A stretch of 64,000 bases of DNA from Dictyobacter formicarum (lineage in GTDB: Bacteria > Chloroflexota > Ktedonobacteria > Ktedonobacterales > Ktedonobacteraceae): NCBI RefSeq assembly GCF_016587435.1, contig NZ_BNJJ01000004.1:434001-498000 (forward strand), in the 5' to 3' direction. Below the pieces are notes generated by a model that worked only from the letters and a program-made list of their open reading frames with translations, did not search any database and was not told the DNA's origin. This document shows positions 43,555 to 52,941 of the stretch, piece by piece. Each line of letters opens with the position of its first letter. Within the stretch, counting starts at the first letter, position 1. A program made the translations under genes and the position numbers.

Positions 43555-43627
43555 GAGCTTGCCTCCTAGGTGCGTCCGTCCCCATTTGCTTTCTTGCAAA
43601 TGGGGAATTTGGAGGCGGAGCAAGCTC
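43555..43627. terminator. Nested bidirectional terminator
   Basis: The inner arms CCCCATTTGC and complement (43580-43605) and the outer arms GAGCTTGC / GCAAGCTC make a long hairpin between the convergent LacI and hydrolase genes. Confidence 0.72.
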
Positions 43628-44459
43628 ATGGTGTGTCCTGGATGAACTGACGGATGGTGTGCGCGAGTGTGTCAGGTTGGTCAAGAGGGATGAGCGTAAA
43701 GCTATCAGTGATCTCCTTCAACCGTGCATTGGGTAGGAGTGCGGCTAGCCGCCGTCCGTGTTCAGGGGGCATCAGACGATCCTCTTTGGCCCAGACGACG
43801 AGGGCTGGACGATCAAAAGAGCGCAGACGCTCAGCCGCAGTGAGCAGGTCGCTCTTGTTGGAGTGACGCAGATACTTCAGGAGATCGCGGCGGATCTCTT
43901 GTTTGCTCAACAGTGGGCGCAACCAGGCGTCGGTGATCTCGTGAGGGATTGGTCGCTTCGTCATCAATCCAAAGGCCAACGGCAGGCGGCGCAATGCGCG
44001 GAGACGCAGGGGCTGGGCGAGGAAGTTCAGACCTCCCGGCAATCTGGCAGCAAACGTTATCGTGTGCCCGGGCAGTCCGGATGGGATGTTCTCGAAGGCT
44101 TCACATGAGGTGATCACCAGCCGTGCCAGACGCTCAGGATATTCGCCTGCCGTGGCCTGGAAAACTCCCAGGTCGTTGCCAACCAGGGTTACCTCACGCA
44201 GGTCCAGGGCCTCCAGAAACTCGGCCTGAAGCTTCGCAAGGCCGTGGAACGAGAGATCGGCGTCTGCCCGCATGGGCTGCCGATGACTGCCGACAGGCAG
44301 CGTCGGCACCACACAGCGGTAGTCGGTGCGCAGTTCGCGAACGACGTGACGCCACAATGAGTCATCCATAAGCAACCCGTGCTGCAGGACGATAATGGGA
44401 CCGCTGCCATCTGTGTCCTCATACTCGATGATCCCTGTTGAGAGTTCGATTTCTTGCAT
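43626..44459 (-). CDS. Alpha/beta hydrolase with GNDLG nucleophile elbow
   Basis: A protein of about 277 residues with the alpha/beta hydrolase fold: IIVLQHGLLMDDSLWRHVV for the oxyanion region and VVWAKEDRLMPPEHG near the acid. The nucleophile elbow reads LVGNDLGVFQA, putting Asp where esterases have Ser, as in some dehalogenase or epoxide-hydrolase relatives. The place where the catalytic His is expected reads ITDSFTLIPLDQP, without His. GGAGAAG precedes the ATG at 44459. It is divergent from a LysR gene. The activity cannot be named, and a non-hydrolytic role is possible. Confidence 0.8.
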   Translation of the reverse strand: MQEIELSTGIIEYEDTDGSGPIIVLQHGLLMDDSLWRHVVRELRTDYRCVVPTLPVGSHRQPMRADADLSFHGLAKLQAEFLEALDLREVTLVGNDLGVFQATAGEYPERLARLVITSCEAFENIPSGLPGHTITFAARLPGGLNFLAQPLRLRALRRLPLAFGLMTKRPIPHEITDAWLRPLLSKQEIRRDLLKYLRHSNKSDLLTAAERLRSFDRPALVVWAKEDRLMPPEHGRRLAALLPNARLKEITDSFTLIPLDQPDTLAHTIRQFIQDTP

Positions 44460-44667
44460 ATTTATATCTTCTCCATATTTATTTGTGCCTCTTCTAGTGT
44501 CTACGGAGGGAACAGATGTCTCCCTCTTGTTGAAATACACCATACAGGATATACTATCCCTTGTCCAACACTTATTCTTGTCTCATTAACACTTGTGTGA
44601 TACATAATGACAGGAACGAAAGCGGGACCGTTCGCACCTTTACTTTAAAGGTGGAGGGAAATCTCAC

Positions 44668-45573
44668 ATGGAGCTTCGTCACCTGCGCTATTTTGTCGCC
44701 GTCGCCGAAGAATTACACTTTGCTCGTGCTGCCGAGCGATTACACATGGCTCAACAGCCTCTGAGTTTTCAAATCAAACAACTAGAAGAAGAACTTGGGG
44801 TGACGCTTTTTCGGCGCACAACGCGCCGGGTCGAATTGACTGATGCGGGGCGCGCCTTGCTCACAGAGGTCTACGCCGCGCTTGCTCACCTGCGCCAGGG
44901 AGTTGAAACAGCCAGGCGCGTGGAGCGAGGAGAAACGGGGTCGTTAGTGATTGGCTATGCGAGCATGGCCCTCTACAATCTGGTGCCCCCGGCCGTGCAC
45001 CTCTTTCGCGAGCGCTTTCCCGATGTACAAGTCACATTGCGTGAGTTATGTTCCCCTGATCTTGAAGAGCAGCTTTTAGAGGGTGCTTTCGATGTTGGTC
45101 TTGCTATACAAGGAATGCACGATCCTGAACTGATCTATGAGACAGTCCTGCGTGAGCAGGCGACGGTTGCCATTCCGAAAAACCATCCGCTTGGAAGACA
45201 GGCACAGATTCCGCTGCGAGCCCTGGCTTCGGAACCATTTGTGATGTATGAGCGCACACAACGATCGTTGATCCACAATCAAATCATGGCGATGTGTCGG
45301 GAAGCTGGTTTTAGCCCCAACGTTGTCCAGGAAGCGGCATCCGAGCAGGCCGTGATCGGATTAGTTGCGGCAGGAGTGGGGGTCTCGTTGGTTTCGGCCT
45401 GCATGAGCGGATTACGCACGGATGAAGTAGCCTATCGGCCACTCATTGATCCGGAGACTTCGGTCGAGTATGCCGTTGTCTGGAAACGAGAGAATTCCTC
45501 GCCTTTCGTTAAGGCATTTCTGAACATTGCCAGGGATGTCTCCCAACACGCTGGCCCTGGCTCAAAGAAATGA
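44668..45573 (+). CDS. LysR family transcriptional regulator
   Basis: A 301-residue regulator. The N-terminal helix-turn-helix ELRHLRYFVAVAEELHFARA continues with MAQQPLSFQIKQLEEELGV, followed by a periplasmic-binding-protein-like effector domain. GGAGGG lies upstream of the ATG. It is divergent from the hydrolase gene at 43626-44459, a usual LysR target arrangement, and converges on the hydrolase gene at 45624. The effector is unknown. Confidence 0.93.
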   Translation: MELRHLRYFVAVAEELHFARAAERLHMAQQPLSFQIKQLEEELGVTLFRRTTRRVELTDAGRALLTEVYAALAHLRQGVETARRVERGETGSLVIGYASMALYNLVPPAVHLFRERFPDVQVTLRELCSPDLEEQLLEGAFDVGLAIQGMHDPELIYETVLREQATVAIPKNHPLGRQAQIPLRALASEPFVMYERTQRSLIHNQIMAMCREAGFSPNVVQEAASEQAVIGLVAAGVGVSLVSACMSGLRTDEVAYRPLIDPETSVEYAVVWKRENSSPFVKAFLNIARDVSQHAGPGSKK

Positions 45574-45623
45574 CGAACTCCCGTTTTCGATTCTTTCTGC
45601 GTTTCCTTTTTCATTAACGCATA

Positions 45624-46508
45624 TCACCCCTTTTTGGTGGGTTTATGAGTCAAACTACAGAAGCGCTGGATGGTAGAGCAGAAAAGGTCCGGCTCATCAT
45701 CCGCAATGTCGTGTCCGCTTTGTTCAAAGGTAACCAGTTGGGCGTGTGGTATGTCTGCCAGCATTTCACAATGATGGCATGGAATAATAGGATCATTTTT
45801 TCCACACAGCACCAGTGTGGGAACCGTAATAGAATGTAGTTGCTCTGCTATCGAGGAGGTCGCAAACATTGCCTCGGCGGCCTGCTGCCTGGTTAGTTGT
45901 GTGCCAACGAGCGGAGCGACCATGAGCGGTTCGTTATCTTTGAGATAGATCCATACACCAGGTCGGCGATTATGCCAATGGTAGCCAGTTCGTTGATCGC
46001 CACTTTTTGCGGCTTCTGCTTTAAATGTGGCGATATCCTGAGCCCACATAGGGTGGTTGGGACTGGCGATAGATTGCTCATCCTCCAGCATCCGGGGTCC
46101 GTTAGCGGTGGTGCTGCAGACAATCAAACTTTGTAGCGCCTCAGGATGGCTCAGGGCATAGAGCAGTCCAACGTCCCCACCAGATGAGCCTCCAATAAAG
46201 TTCCATCGTGGTATGTTCAAGTGTATACGTACTTTTTCCAGGTCTTCAACCAGGCATGAGAGGGTTGCATCCTCCGGTGACTTTAATGGCGATGATTGTC
46301 CCATGCCCCTTGGATTGACGACCACCAGCGTGCCTGCTGCCCGGCGCAAGGCCTGTAAGTATGAATTAGTATTCAATGTGGAGAATGTATTTCCTGTTGC
46401 CGGTGCAAAAGGATGCGTGGTGCAAAGAACTGGCTGTTGTTCACCAGTAATAAATACTTCAATGGCTGTCTGTTTATCAATCGCTAGCAGAATCTGTTTG
46501 ACTGGCAT
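45624..46508 (-). CDS. Alpha/beta hydrolase (prolyl aminopeptidase-like)
   Basis: A hydrolase of about 294 residues. The nucleophile elbow is FIGGSSGGDVGLLYALSHPE (G-x-S-x-G with Ser), the acid lies in LVLCGKNDPIIPCHHC, and the His in FEQSGHDIADDEP. Unlike the other hydrolase nearby it keeps a full triad. I choose the ATG at 46508 with GGAGGG upstream; the frame opens 6 codons earlier at a TTG. The substrate is unknown. ATVVVNPRGMGQSS-like segments are also found in proline iminopeptidases. Confidence 0.85.
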   Translation of the reverse strand: MPVKQILLAIDKQTAIEVFITGEQQPVLCTTHPFAPATGNTFSTLNTNSYLQALRRAAGTLVVVNPRGMGQSSPLKSPEDATLSCLVEDLEKVRIHLNIPRWNFIGGSSGGDVGLLYALSHPEALQSLIVCSTTANGPRMLEDEQSIASPNHPMWAQDIATFKAEAAKSGDQRTGYHWHNRRPGVWIYLKDNEPLMVAPLVGTQLTRQQAAEAMFATSSIAEQLHSITVPTLVLCGKNDPIIPCHHCEMLADIPHAQLVTFEQSGHDIADDEPDLFCSTIQRFCSLTHKPTKKG

Positions 46509-46603
46509 CTTTGTGGCTCCCTCCAAACCAGTATTCTTCTCCTGATCTATTGTTTTAGATGATTGAAGTGAGTCGTCATAAATGCTCCAGTGATCGTTGA
46601 AGC

Positions 46604-47254
46604 TTAATCGCGCTCTTCTTCCTTTTGTAGGGCGGTATTCTCCAGGATGATATCCTCACCTGTTGTGGCTTCGCCAGCAATCCAGTTCTGGGCTAATTGT
46701 TCGGCGCTGAGCGCGGGCAGTTTGCGCAGTTCTCGTGGGATGAAGTAGCAGACCAGACTGATCAAAAAGGCACCGACCAGCAGATAGATCCAGCCATCCA
46801 GAGCACCGAGTCCGAACTGAGCCGTAACGAGGACGCCTCCGGTACAAAAGAGCAGCCCGAGCAGCGTGATCAGGATTCGAATGACCAGCCGACTCCACCA
46901 GGGGGTGACATGTCCATAGGCCTGCAGGAACAAGCGGTGCCGTTCTGTCTGGCGATAGCGTTGAATGTCAGCCAGTGCAGGCGCCTTGAAGGCATAAGAA
47001 ATGCAGATAATACCGCCAATGATGAACGCGAGAAAAGCCAGCAACAGGAACACATGCAAGAGCCCTCCTGGCTGATTATAGGCCAGAATAGATAGAGGAT
47101 TATCAATGTAGAGCGAAGCCAGCCCAAGCGCGCCTAATCCACCCGTAATTACCATTAAAAGACCATAAATGGGGTAATAGCGGCGGCGGTGCATCAGGCG
47201 TTGTCTATATTGTTCGAAATCAGGGTTTGATGGCGCAGACAAAACGTTTCTCAC
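46604..47254 (-). CDS. Four-helix membrane protein of unknown function
   Basis: A 216-residue protein with four hydrophobic segments (YPIYGLLMVITGGLGALGLA, VFLLLAFLAFIIGGIICISY, ILITLLGLLFCTGGVLVTAQ, IYLLVGAFLISLVCYFIP). The C-terminal tail is acidic (AGEATTGEDIILENTALQKE) and cytoplasmic if the first helix runs inwards. I do not recognise a family. It stands alone, ahead of a decayed transposon region. Confidence 0.62.
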   Translation of the reverse strand: MRNVLSAPSNPDFEQYRQRLMHRRRYYPIYGLLMVITGGLGALGLASLYIDNPLSILAYNQPGGLLHVFLLLAFLAFIIGGIICISYAFKAPALADIQRYRQTERHRLFLQAYGHVTPWWSRLVIRILITLLGLLFCTGGVLVTAQFGLGALDGWIYLLVGAFLISLVCYFIPRELRKLPALSAEQLAQNWIAGEATTGEDIILENTALQKEEERD

Positions 47255-47294
47255 CTCCTTATAAGATAAACGATTTTACATAGCAAAAGAGTGC

Positions 47295-47315
47295 AAGTGT
47301 CCTGCCAGGACACTT
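47295..47315. other. Short perfect hairpin
   Basis: AAGTGTCCT and AGGACACTT pair perfectly around GCC. Possibly a terminator or a remnant of a transposon end; nothing else is seen between 47255 and the transposase remnant. Confidence 0.4.
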
Positions 47316-47544
47316 ACCCCTAATTTAAGGAGTGTAAACAAGACAGGTAACTAACTCTTATGCTCAAGAAGCCCGACTAGATACCCATAATCATACGCTT
47401 TTATTCGTAATTGTTCAAATAATTTACTGTCAAATTTAGGTTGCATATGTTGGGTATCTCGGACAATACCTTCATAGTTGGAAACAGCCGCTGAGGGAGC
47501 ATGGTCAGGATGCCTTTCCTGAAGCTAGCAAGGTGGGGGTGAGC

Positions 47545-47960
47545 ACGTTGGTGAAGTTCTACGAACAGGTGGTGTAGGCCTATCCGCATGCCACGCGCAT
47601 CTGGATGGTGCAAGACAATTCCTTTATCCATTTTCATCCCGACGTGCTGGTCGCCTTAGAGCCGCAAGAGAGTCCGTTTCCGTTCAAACGAGCCAAGCAC
47701 TGGCCTACCGAGCCAAGTTTGCGTGCCCTCAAGAAATGGCGGGAGCGCAAACTGCCGATTCAATTGGTCACGCTTCCCACCTCAGCCTCGTGGTGTAATC
47801 CCATTGAGAAGCTCTGGCGCAAGGCCAAACAGGAGAAGTTGCACTTGCACTGCCTGGCCAACGCCTTGAAGACTTTACGCCAGGAGATGATTGCTACTTT
47901 GAGCAGTTTGCCAACGGGTCCGCTGACCTGCTCCGCTACACCGGTCTGCATCCTCCCTAT
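47545..47960 (+). pseudogene. IS630-like transposase remnant
   Basis: The frame reads TLVKFYEQVV, a stop (47575-47577), then AYPHATRIWMVQDNSFIHFH, RERKLPIQLVTLPTSASWCN and PIEKLWRKAKQEKLHLHCLA. These are the Asp (VQDN) and Glu (NPIEKLW) blocks of the IS630 DDE transposase. The N-terminal third and catalytic context are lost, and the inner stop is in frame. No inverted repeats could be assigned. Confidence 0.8.
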
Positions 47961-47986
47961 TAATTTGTCAATGTTCATGTACCAGT

Positions 47987-48345
47987 TTGGACCCGCTGGG
48001 GCTGCCGCTGACCACAGAAGTGCTCTCGAGCGAGCACGCCGATGATCGTGTGTATCTGCCCATCATTGCTCGTGTGCGTGAGGGGCTCTAACGGCAGGGA
48101 TTGCTCTATATGGGAGATTGCAAAATGGCCGCGTGGCAGACCCGCGCGCGTCTTGCTGCGCAAGGGGATTTTTACCTGTACCCTCTTTCGACTCTGCAAG
48201 CACTTCCAGAACAGATAAACTAGGAACTGGAAATCCAACGCCGATAAGGCAGCCGACTGATTGAAGTCTGTCGCGTGGTAGAAGTGGAACGGCGTCTGCT
48301 GCGTGGGGATCCACATCAAGCACAGATTAGTGGGAGTCTTCCATA
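47987..48345 (+). pseudogene. IS4/IS1634-like transposase remnant
   Basis: One continuous frame reads LDPLGLPLTTEVLSSEHADD, then RVYLPIIARVREGL, stop, RQGLLYMGDCKMAAWQTRAR, LAAQGDFYLYPLS, and two more stops before LIEVCRVVEVERRLL. This fits IS1634-type DDE transposases, including the GDCKM motif around the second Asp. Three in-frame stops show decay. It lies directly after the IS630 remnant in the same orientation. Confidence 0.75.
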
Positions 48346-48439
48346 TGATATAGTATGTCGTGTTATCGATGTATATAGTGTAATCACCGCACAAAAGGGA
48401 TCCAGGTGATGGAAAGATTTAATAATTTGGAGTTGATCA

Positions 48440-50146
48440 GTGAAAGCGATATTAGAGAGACGAAATATGAGGAAACGTCAGCAGATCATTGAGCGTATAC
48501 GTACTTCTTGGATTCAGGGGGTTCTAGAGCCTTCATTAGCAGATGTGCCATATATTCAACTGTTACTACAGCAACAGCAGGGTGGCGAGCCAGATCAGTA
48601 TGATCAGGAAGGAGCAATGACTCTTTCATCTAACGCGCATATCATTGATATATATCATAATAGTGGCGGTAGATTGCTGATTTTAGGAGAGCCTGGTTCG
48701 GGAAAAACGACATTATTGCTTGAATTGCTACGTGACTTACTTGTATATGCCGAACAAGATGTGCATTTTCCTATTCCACTTCCCTTGAACCTTTCGTCGT
48801 GGTCTAGGAAAAGGTTACCACTTGAGCAATGGGTGTCTGAAGAGTTAGCGAGTCAGTACAAGGTGAAACCATTTGAGCCTGGCCAACTTCTGCTCCTGCT
48901 TGATGGGTTAGAAGAAGTGGAAGAAGATGTGCGTGAAGCTTGCGTTCAAGCTCTTAACTCCTATCAGAACACACATAATCAGGTACAGATGGTCGTATGT
49001 TGTTGTGCTATAGAATATAGACACTTGAAAGTAACCCTGCCACATCTCTCTGCCGTAGAAATTCGGCCATTGACAGATGAGCAGATCGATGCGTATTTAA
49101 CCGCTCTGCCTGCTCGACAAGATGAGATAAAGGCGACTCTTTCTACAGATGATGTGTTACACGATGTAGTGAGAGGGCCACTTTGGCTATATATATTGGC
49201 GCATGTAGATCAGGACTCATTGCACCTGGATTTTTCGATGGCGAGCTTGGCTGAGAAAAAACATACGCTTCTGAATGCTTATATACGATCTCGATTACAG
49301 GTGCCTGAAAAAAATAATCGATATACGCTTCCCGACCAGTTGCGCTGGCTGGCGTTTTTAGCTCGTCAATTGTATGGGCACCAACAAACAGCGTTTCGGT
49401 TCAAACAGATCCAGCGATCCTGGTTGCCAGCAGGTCGATGGGTCCATATGTATCGTATTTTTATGGGAATTTTTGTGCTCTGCGCTGCAGGACTTACGTA
49501 TAGTCTGGCTATTTTTGACTGGCGCGATATCTCTGCCATTATTGCTTTGCTGGTATGGTTAGTCCTTGCCGTCATTGTGTTTGTTGTATGGCGCTTAATA
49601 ATTGCTGAGAATGCCAGGCAAAATATTAGCTCCCTTTGGTTGCTTGTTGGCTTCGGGTGGGCCGGGCAGTTTCAGAAGTTGTTGAGCGATCTCTCTCTTG
49701 GATGGATCTCCTGGTTCTTTATTGCGCTCAGTCTTCCAGTCATTTTTGTCGTGGTGGTTAGTCTTCCAGATAGGCGCCTCTCTTATCGTCCTGACGATGA
49801 ATTTCGTCAAGCCATTCAGTACTCAATAGGATTCTGTTTGTGCAGTGTTTTATTGTTATGTCTATGGGGATGGCTATTACATGGGTTTGTGGGTATATGG
49901 AGCGGGTTGCGTTTGGGGTGGCTTTATGGGATATCTGCTGGATTGTCATTGGGTGGAGATGTTTCTATTGAGCACTTCATTCTTCGTTTCTGCCTCTGGC
50001 GTGCAAAGTGTCTTCCCTGGCGCTATATGGCCTTCCTTGACGATACCATGAAGAGAAAACTTTTGTACAGAGTTGGTGATCGCTACATTTTTTGCAATAC
50101 GGCGGTTTTTAAGTACTTTTTATCATTGGGTCAGGGTTCAGAATGA
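48440..50146 (+). CDS. NACHT-domain NTPase with C-terminal membrane helices
   Basis: A 568-residue STAND-type signalling ATPase. Walker A GEPGSGKTT is at residues 83-91 and Walker B LLLLLDGLEEV at about 150-160, followed by an arginine-containing sensor region and a helical NACHT-associated part. From about residue 325 there are five or six hydrophobic helices. The tail RVGDRYIFCNTAVFKYFLSL is the kind seen at the end of membrane NACHT proteins in cyanobacteria and Chloroflexota. The start is GTG with GGAG 7 nt upstream. No effector domain such as TIR or protease is visible. It lies between transposase remnants. Confidence 0.85.
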   Translation: MKAILERRNMRKRQQIIERIRTSWIQGVLEPSLADVPYIQLLLQQQQGGEPDQYDQEGAMTLSSNAHIIDIYHNSGGRLLILGEPGSGKTTLLLELLRDLLVYAEQDVHFPIPLPLNLSSWSRKRLPLEQWVSEELASQYKVKPFEPGQLLLLLDGLEEVEEDVREACVQALNSYQNTHNQVQMVVCCCAIEYRHLKVTLPHLSAVEIRPLTDEQIDAYLTALPARQDEIKATLSTDDVLHDVVRGPLWLYILAHVDQDSLHLDFSMASLAEKKHTLLNAYIRSRLQVPEKNNRYTLPDQLRWLAFLARQLYGHQQTAFRFKQIQRSWLPAGRWVHMYRIFMGIFVLCAAGLTYSLAIFDWRDISAIIALLVWLVLAVIVFVVWRLIIAENARQNISSLWLLVGFGWAGQFQKLLSDLSLGWISWFFIALSLPVIFVVVVSLPDRRLSYRPDDEFRQAIQYSIGFCLCSVLLLCLWGWLLHGFVGIWSGLRLGWLYGISAGLSLGGDVSIEHFILRFCLWRAKCLPWRYMAFLDDTMKRKLLYRVGDRYIFCNTAVFKYFLSLGQGSE

Positions 50147-50360
50147 GCACTGATCAATGTGGCAACTTTGAACAACCCACACTGTGACAAATAAATCCTG
50201 AGATGGCCTCCTGTTGATCGTTTGGTTGCTTAAAAAATTTGCACATCGCGTTACCTAAGGAGAGTTTCAAACCTAAACCTTTTTAGTAGATGTGTTTTGA
50301 TTAAATTTAAAACCCAAAGAAATACTAGTGCTTATTTTGAGGGAGAAGGAGTTGTACATC

Positions 50361-51200
50361 ATGCGTAGTGAAAGAGAATATATGGAACTTGCATTCATGG
50401 CCGACACAATTGGTCCATCTAGAGGTGATGAGTCCGAACAATCATTTCGTAATTGGGTTTCCCGTTGGGGGAAGCTTACTATTCCAACGTTGCAGCATAT
50501 CGTTACTCACACACATGATGAGAGAGAGAAGCGTATTGCGCTCGCTGCGATTGGGTATGCCGAGAGTGATGAATCACTTCCTTTTCTCGAACCCTATTTA
50601 CACCAAGGCTCATTTGCGGAGCGGTTTATGAGTGCCTGGAGTTTGTGGGATAGTCATCGTGCACTTGCATTTTCGGTGTTGTCTCAGCTTCTGCAAGTCG
50701 ATCTTCTGGCTGAGAAGTTTGATACATCACATCTTTTTTGGATATTCGAAAGATATGGTCATTTTTTGTATGCTCTCGAGCAATGGAGAAATCCACACGT
50801 TATTCCAACATTGAGATACGCGTTTATTTATGCCTGGAAAATGTATCAGATGCTAGAAGAGCAAAGACTGACCTCGAGTAATGATAAAGATGATAAATTT
50901 ATGGTAGAAATGTTTGATGATTATCTGGGCACTCTCGCTTATAAATTGGGCCAATTTCATGTCCTTGGGGGACTCACTGGCATTGATATTGATGATGATA
51001 TGAGAGCAAAGCTTATTGTTTTGCTTACCCTAGGGCATTTCAAAGAACAGACGCATACGAACCTTATGGATGTATCGAGCATTATTTGTCTGAATACATC
51101 ACATTCCATAAGATCATTAGTGATTTCCGCACTCCAAGAGCGTTTTGGTTTGCAGGAAGCTGAGTGCCAGGAATATCTTGATATTTATTGTAAAAAATGA
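50361..51200 (+). CDS. HEAT-like helical protein of unknown function
   Basis: A protein of about 279 residues made of predicted helical pairs, for example TLQHIVTHTHDEREKRIALA and FLEPYLHQGSFAERFMSAWS, similar in rhythm to HEAT repeats. I recognise no enzyme motif. GAAGGAG lies before the ATG at 50361. It follows the NACHT gene by 214 bp in the same direction, so it may be a partner, though a shared transcript is unproven. Low GC matches the NACHT gene. Confidence 0.6.
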   Translation: MRSEREYMELAFMADTIGPSRGDESEQSFRNWVSRWGKLTIPTLQHIVTHTHDEREKRIALAAIGYAESDESLPFLEPYLHQGSFAERFMSAWSLWDSHRALAFSVLSQLLQVDLLAEKFDTSHLFWIFERYGHFLYALEQWRNPHVIPTLRYAFIYAWKMYQMLEEQRLTSSNDKDDKFMVEMFDDYLGTLAYKLGQFHVLGGLTGIDIDDDMRAKLIVLLTLGHFKEQTHTNLMDVSSIICLNTSHSIRSLVISALQERFGLQEAECQEYLDIYCKK

Positions 51201-51336
51201 AGTTATTACCAACAGGTCCAGATGATGAAGATCTCAAGGAAATCAGCGACGGTGATTTCCCATTTTGATATTGATGGAGCTGTTAAAATGCTCAGTATTT
51301 TTGGGGTTATGTGATATATAGAAAAAAGAACATCTG

Positions 51337-51785
51337 ATGCTTTTATATCTTCATTCCACGCGACGCGAAGCCCTCACGGCCAGCGAAACCACGCTCACCC
51401 GCTGGTCGCTCACCACCAATCCGGCGACCCTACTGACTCAGGTTTCTACGGTCCCGGCAATCTTCTTTGAACACTTGTATGATCCAGGTGGCCGGATGCA
51501 CACCTTTGGTGGGATTAGCTGCACTCCAGATGGCGAATTCTTTGCGTTGCAGCAGCCCTAGCTGTCAGATTCCCACCCTCAAAGCCCTTGCGTGATAGAA
51601 TAGCGCCGTTGGGATGACCTCTTGCCAGCTCGAACCGCTATCGTTTCTCACACTGGATGCCCGATGATGAGTATGGATTGCCCCCCCGATCGTCGCTGGC
51701 TTGTCATGGACAATGTTGACCATATTTGTCTCTTCGACTGGCACACTGGCGAGGTGATCAACATCAAGTTCGCTACGAAAGATTG
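51337..51785 (+). pseudogene. WD40-like beta-propeller protein, broken remnant
   Basis: Two pieces of the same kind of sequence are read in separate frames: LTRWSLTTNPATLLTQVSTV and FGGISCTPDGEFFALQQP end at a stop (51559-51561). From about 51622 the frame gives CPPDRRWLVMDNVDHICLFD and WHTGEVINIKF. Phrases like PDGRWLV and DW.TGEV are typical WD40 blades. Start and most blades are missing. Confidence 0.6.
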
Positions 51786-51843
51786 TACCCCCCTGTCCAA
51801 TGAAACTTCATTGTACGACGGTTCCGCGTCGAATCGAAATGGT

Positions 51844-52131
51844 TCGACGCAAGAGCATCATCACGCATTACAAGCAGGCAGAAAACGCCAAAGGGATGAG
51901 GCATTTTGGGAAACCTATCGGGCGAGACCTGGGATCGAAGGAACCCATTCACAGGGCGTCCGAGCGTTTGGCATGCGGCGTAGTCGTTACCGAGGCATGG
52001 AGAAAACGCATTTCCAGCAACTATTGTGTGCGACTGCGATCAATGTTGTACGAGTCTTGGATTGGCTGGATGAGAAATCCATTGCGAAGACGCGTGTATC
52101 TCGATTTGCTGCATTACAATTTGTTGCTTAA
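51844..52131 (+). pseudogene. IS1182-like transposase, C-terminal remnant
   Basis: The open frame continues from the WD40 piece into ALQAGRKRQRDEAFWETYRA, RPGIEGTHSQGVRAFGMRRS, RYRGMEKTHFQQLLCATAIN and SRFAALQFVA. This is the C-terminal signature of IS1182-family transposases (ARxGIEGT...RSRY.GL.KTHLQH). The catalytic N-terminal two-thirds is absent, so it is dead. It is fused in frame to unrelated sequence. Confidence 0.75.
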
Positions 52132-52302
52132 ATTTTCAGGTTCGCCAACGGTATCACCTTCGATGATTACCGAGAAGGACACGTTGCCGTAACAAATCAA
52201 AACGTGCTCGACCATACATTGAGTGTTTGAGTAGTTTCAATCGATTGACTTGACCGTGACTCCATGGAAGAGCCTTGGCGCTCATCTCAAGTTTCTAGCT
52301 TG

Positions 52303-52770
52303 CTATTGTATCTTCAGCCCCTGCCACCACTCTTTAGGCTCTACATGTAGGCATGCTTCAGCAAGATTTTTTGCGACATCCGTTTGTAATCCTGCATAGC
52401 AGTTAGTGATCCAATCTTGAGTATTGGGATAACCTTGCACCTGGTATTCTCTTGCTTGAACGATGCATTCTAGTAGATCTGCGTCATGTGCCAGGATGCC
52501 TTCTGGTGAGCGCCGCTCTTCATAATCATCAAAAAAGGAGAGAATATTTGTTGCTATTTCTTGTGGTAGTCTCTCGACTTGCTCTGTGATAGTTCTTTCT
52601 TCGTCTTTTATCGCCGGCTCGTAGTAGCCTAATTCTTGAGATTGATCTCCATAATAGACTAAGTGATACCCTAGATTAATAGATGCGGCCTCAGGATTAT
52701 CATGAATAAATTGTATGTACTGATCAAGTACCTCTAATTGTCCACAATAAAGAGCCAGGCCTACCATCAT
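52303..52770 (-). CDS. Hypothetical protein, possibly 5'-truncated
   Basis: A 155-residue protein without a clear family. The segment RRSPEGILAHDADLLECIVQ, then AREYQVQGYPNTQDW, has the wording of the C-terminal part of HD-domain 5'-nucleotidase-like hydrolases. The N-terminal HD residues are not present. AAAGGAG is immediately before tandem ATGs (52770, 52767). The frame continues upstream without a start as REQNYAREDNKWVQRS up to a stop, as if an older N-terminus was lost. Function is unknown. Confidence 0.5.
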   Translation of the reverse strand: MMVGLALYCGQLEVLDQYIQFIHDNPEAASINLGYHLVYYGDQSQELGYYEPAIKDEERTITEQVERLPQEIATNILSFFDDYEERRSPEGILAHDADLLECIVQAREYQVQGYPNTQDWITNCYAGLQTDVAKNLAEACLHVEPKEWWQGLKIQ

Positions 52771-52941
52771 ACTCCTTTGAACCCATTTATTGTCTTCGCG
52801 TGCATAATTTTGTTCTCTGTGCCTGCAAATTTATACTTGCCCTGAAATTCTCTGTTTGAATAATGTACTTTGTGGTTCTAATATGTTATGCTAGACAAAA
52901 CTATTTAAAAAAAACTTTTATATAGCCAGGATAAAGAATGT

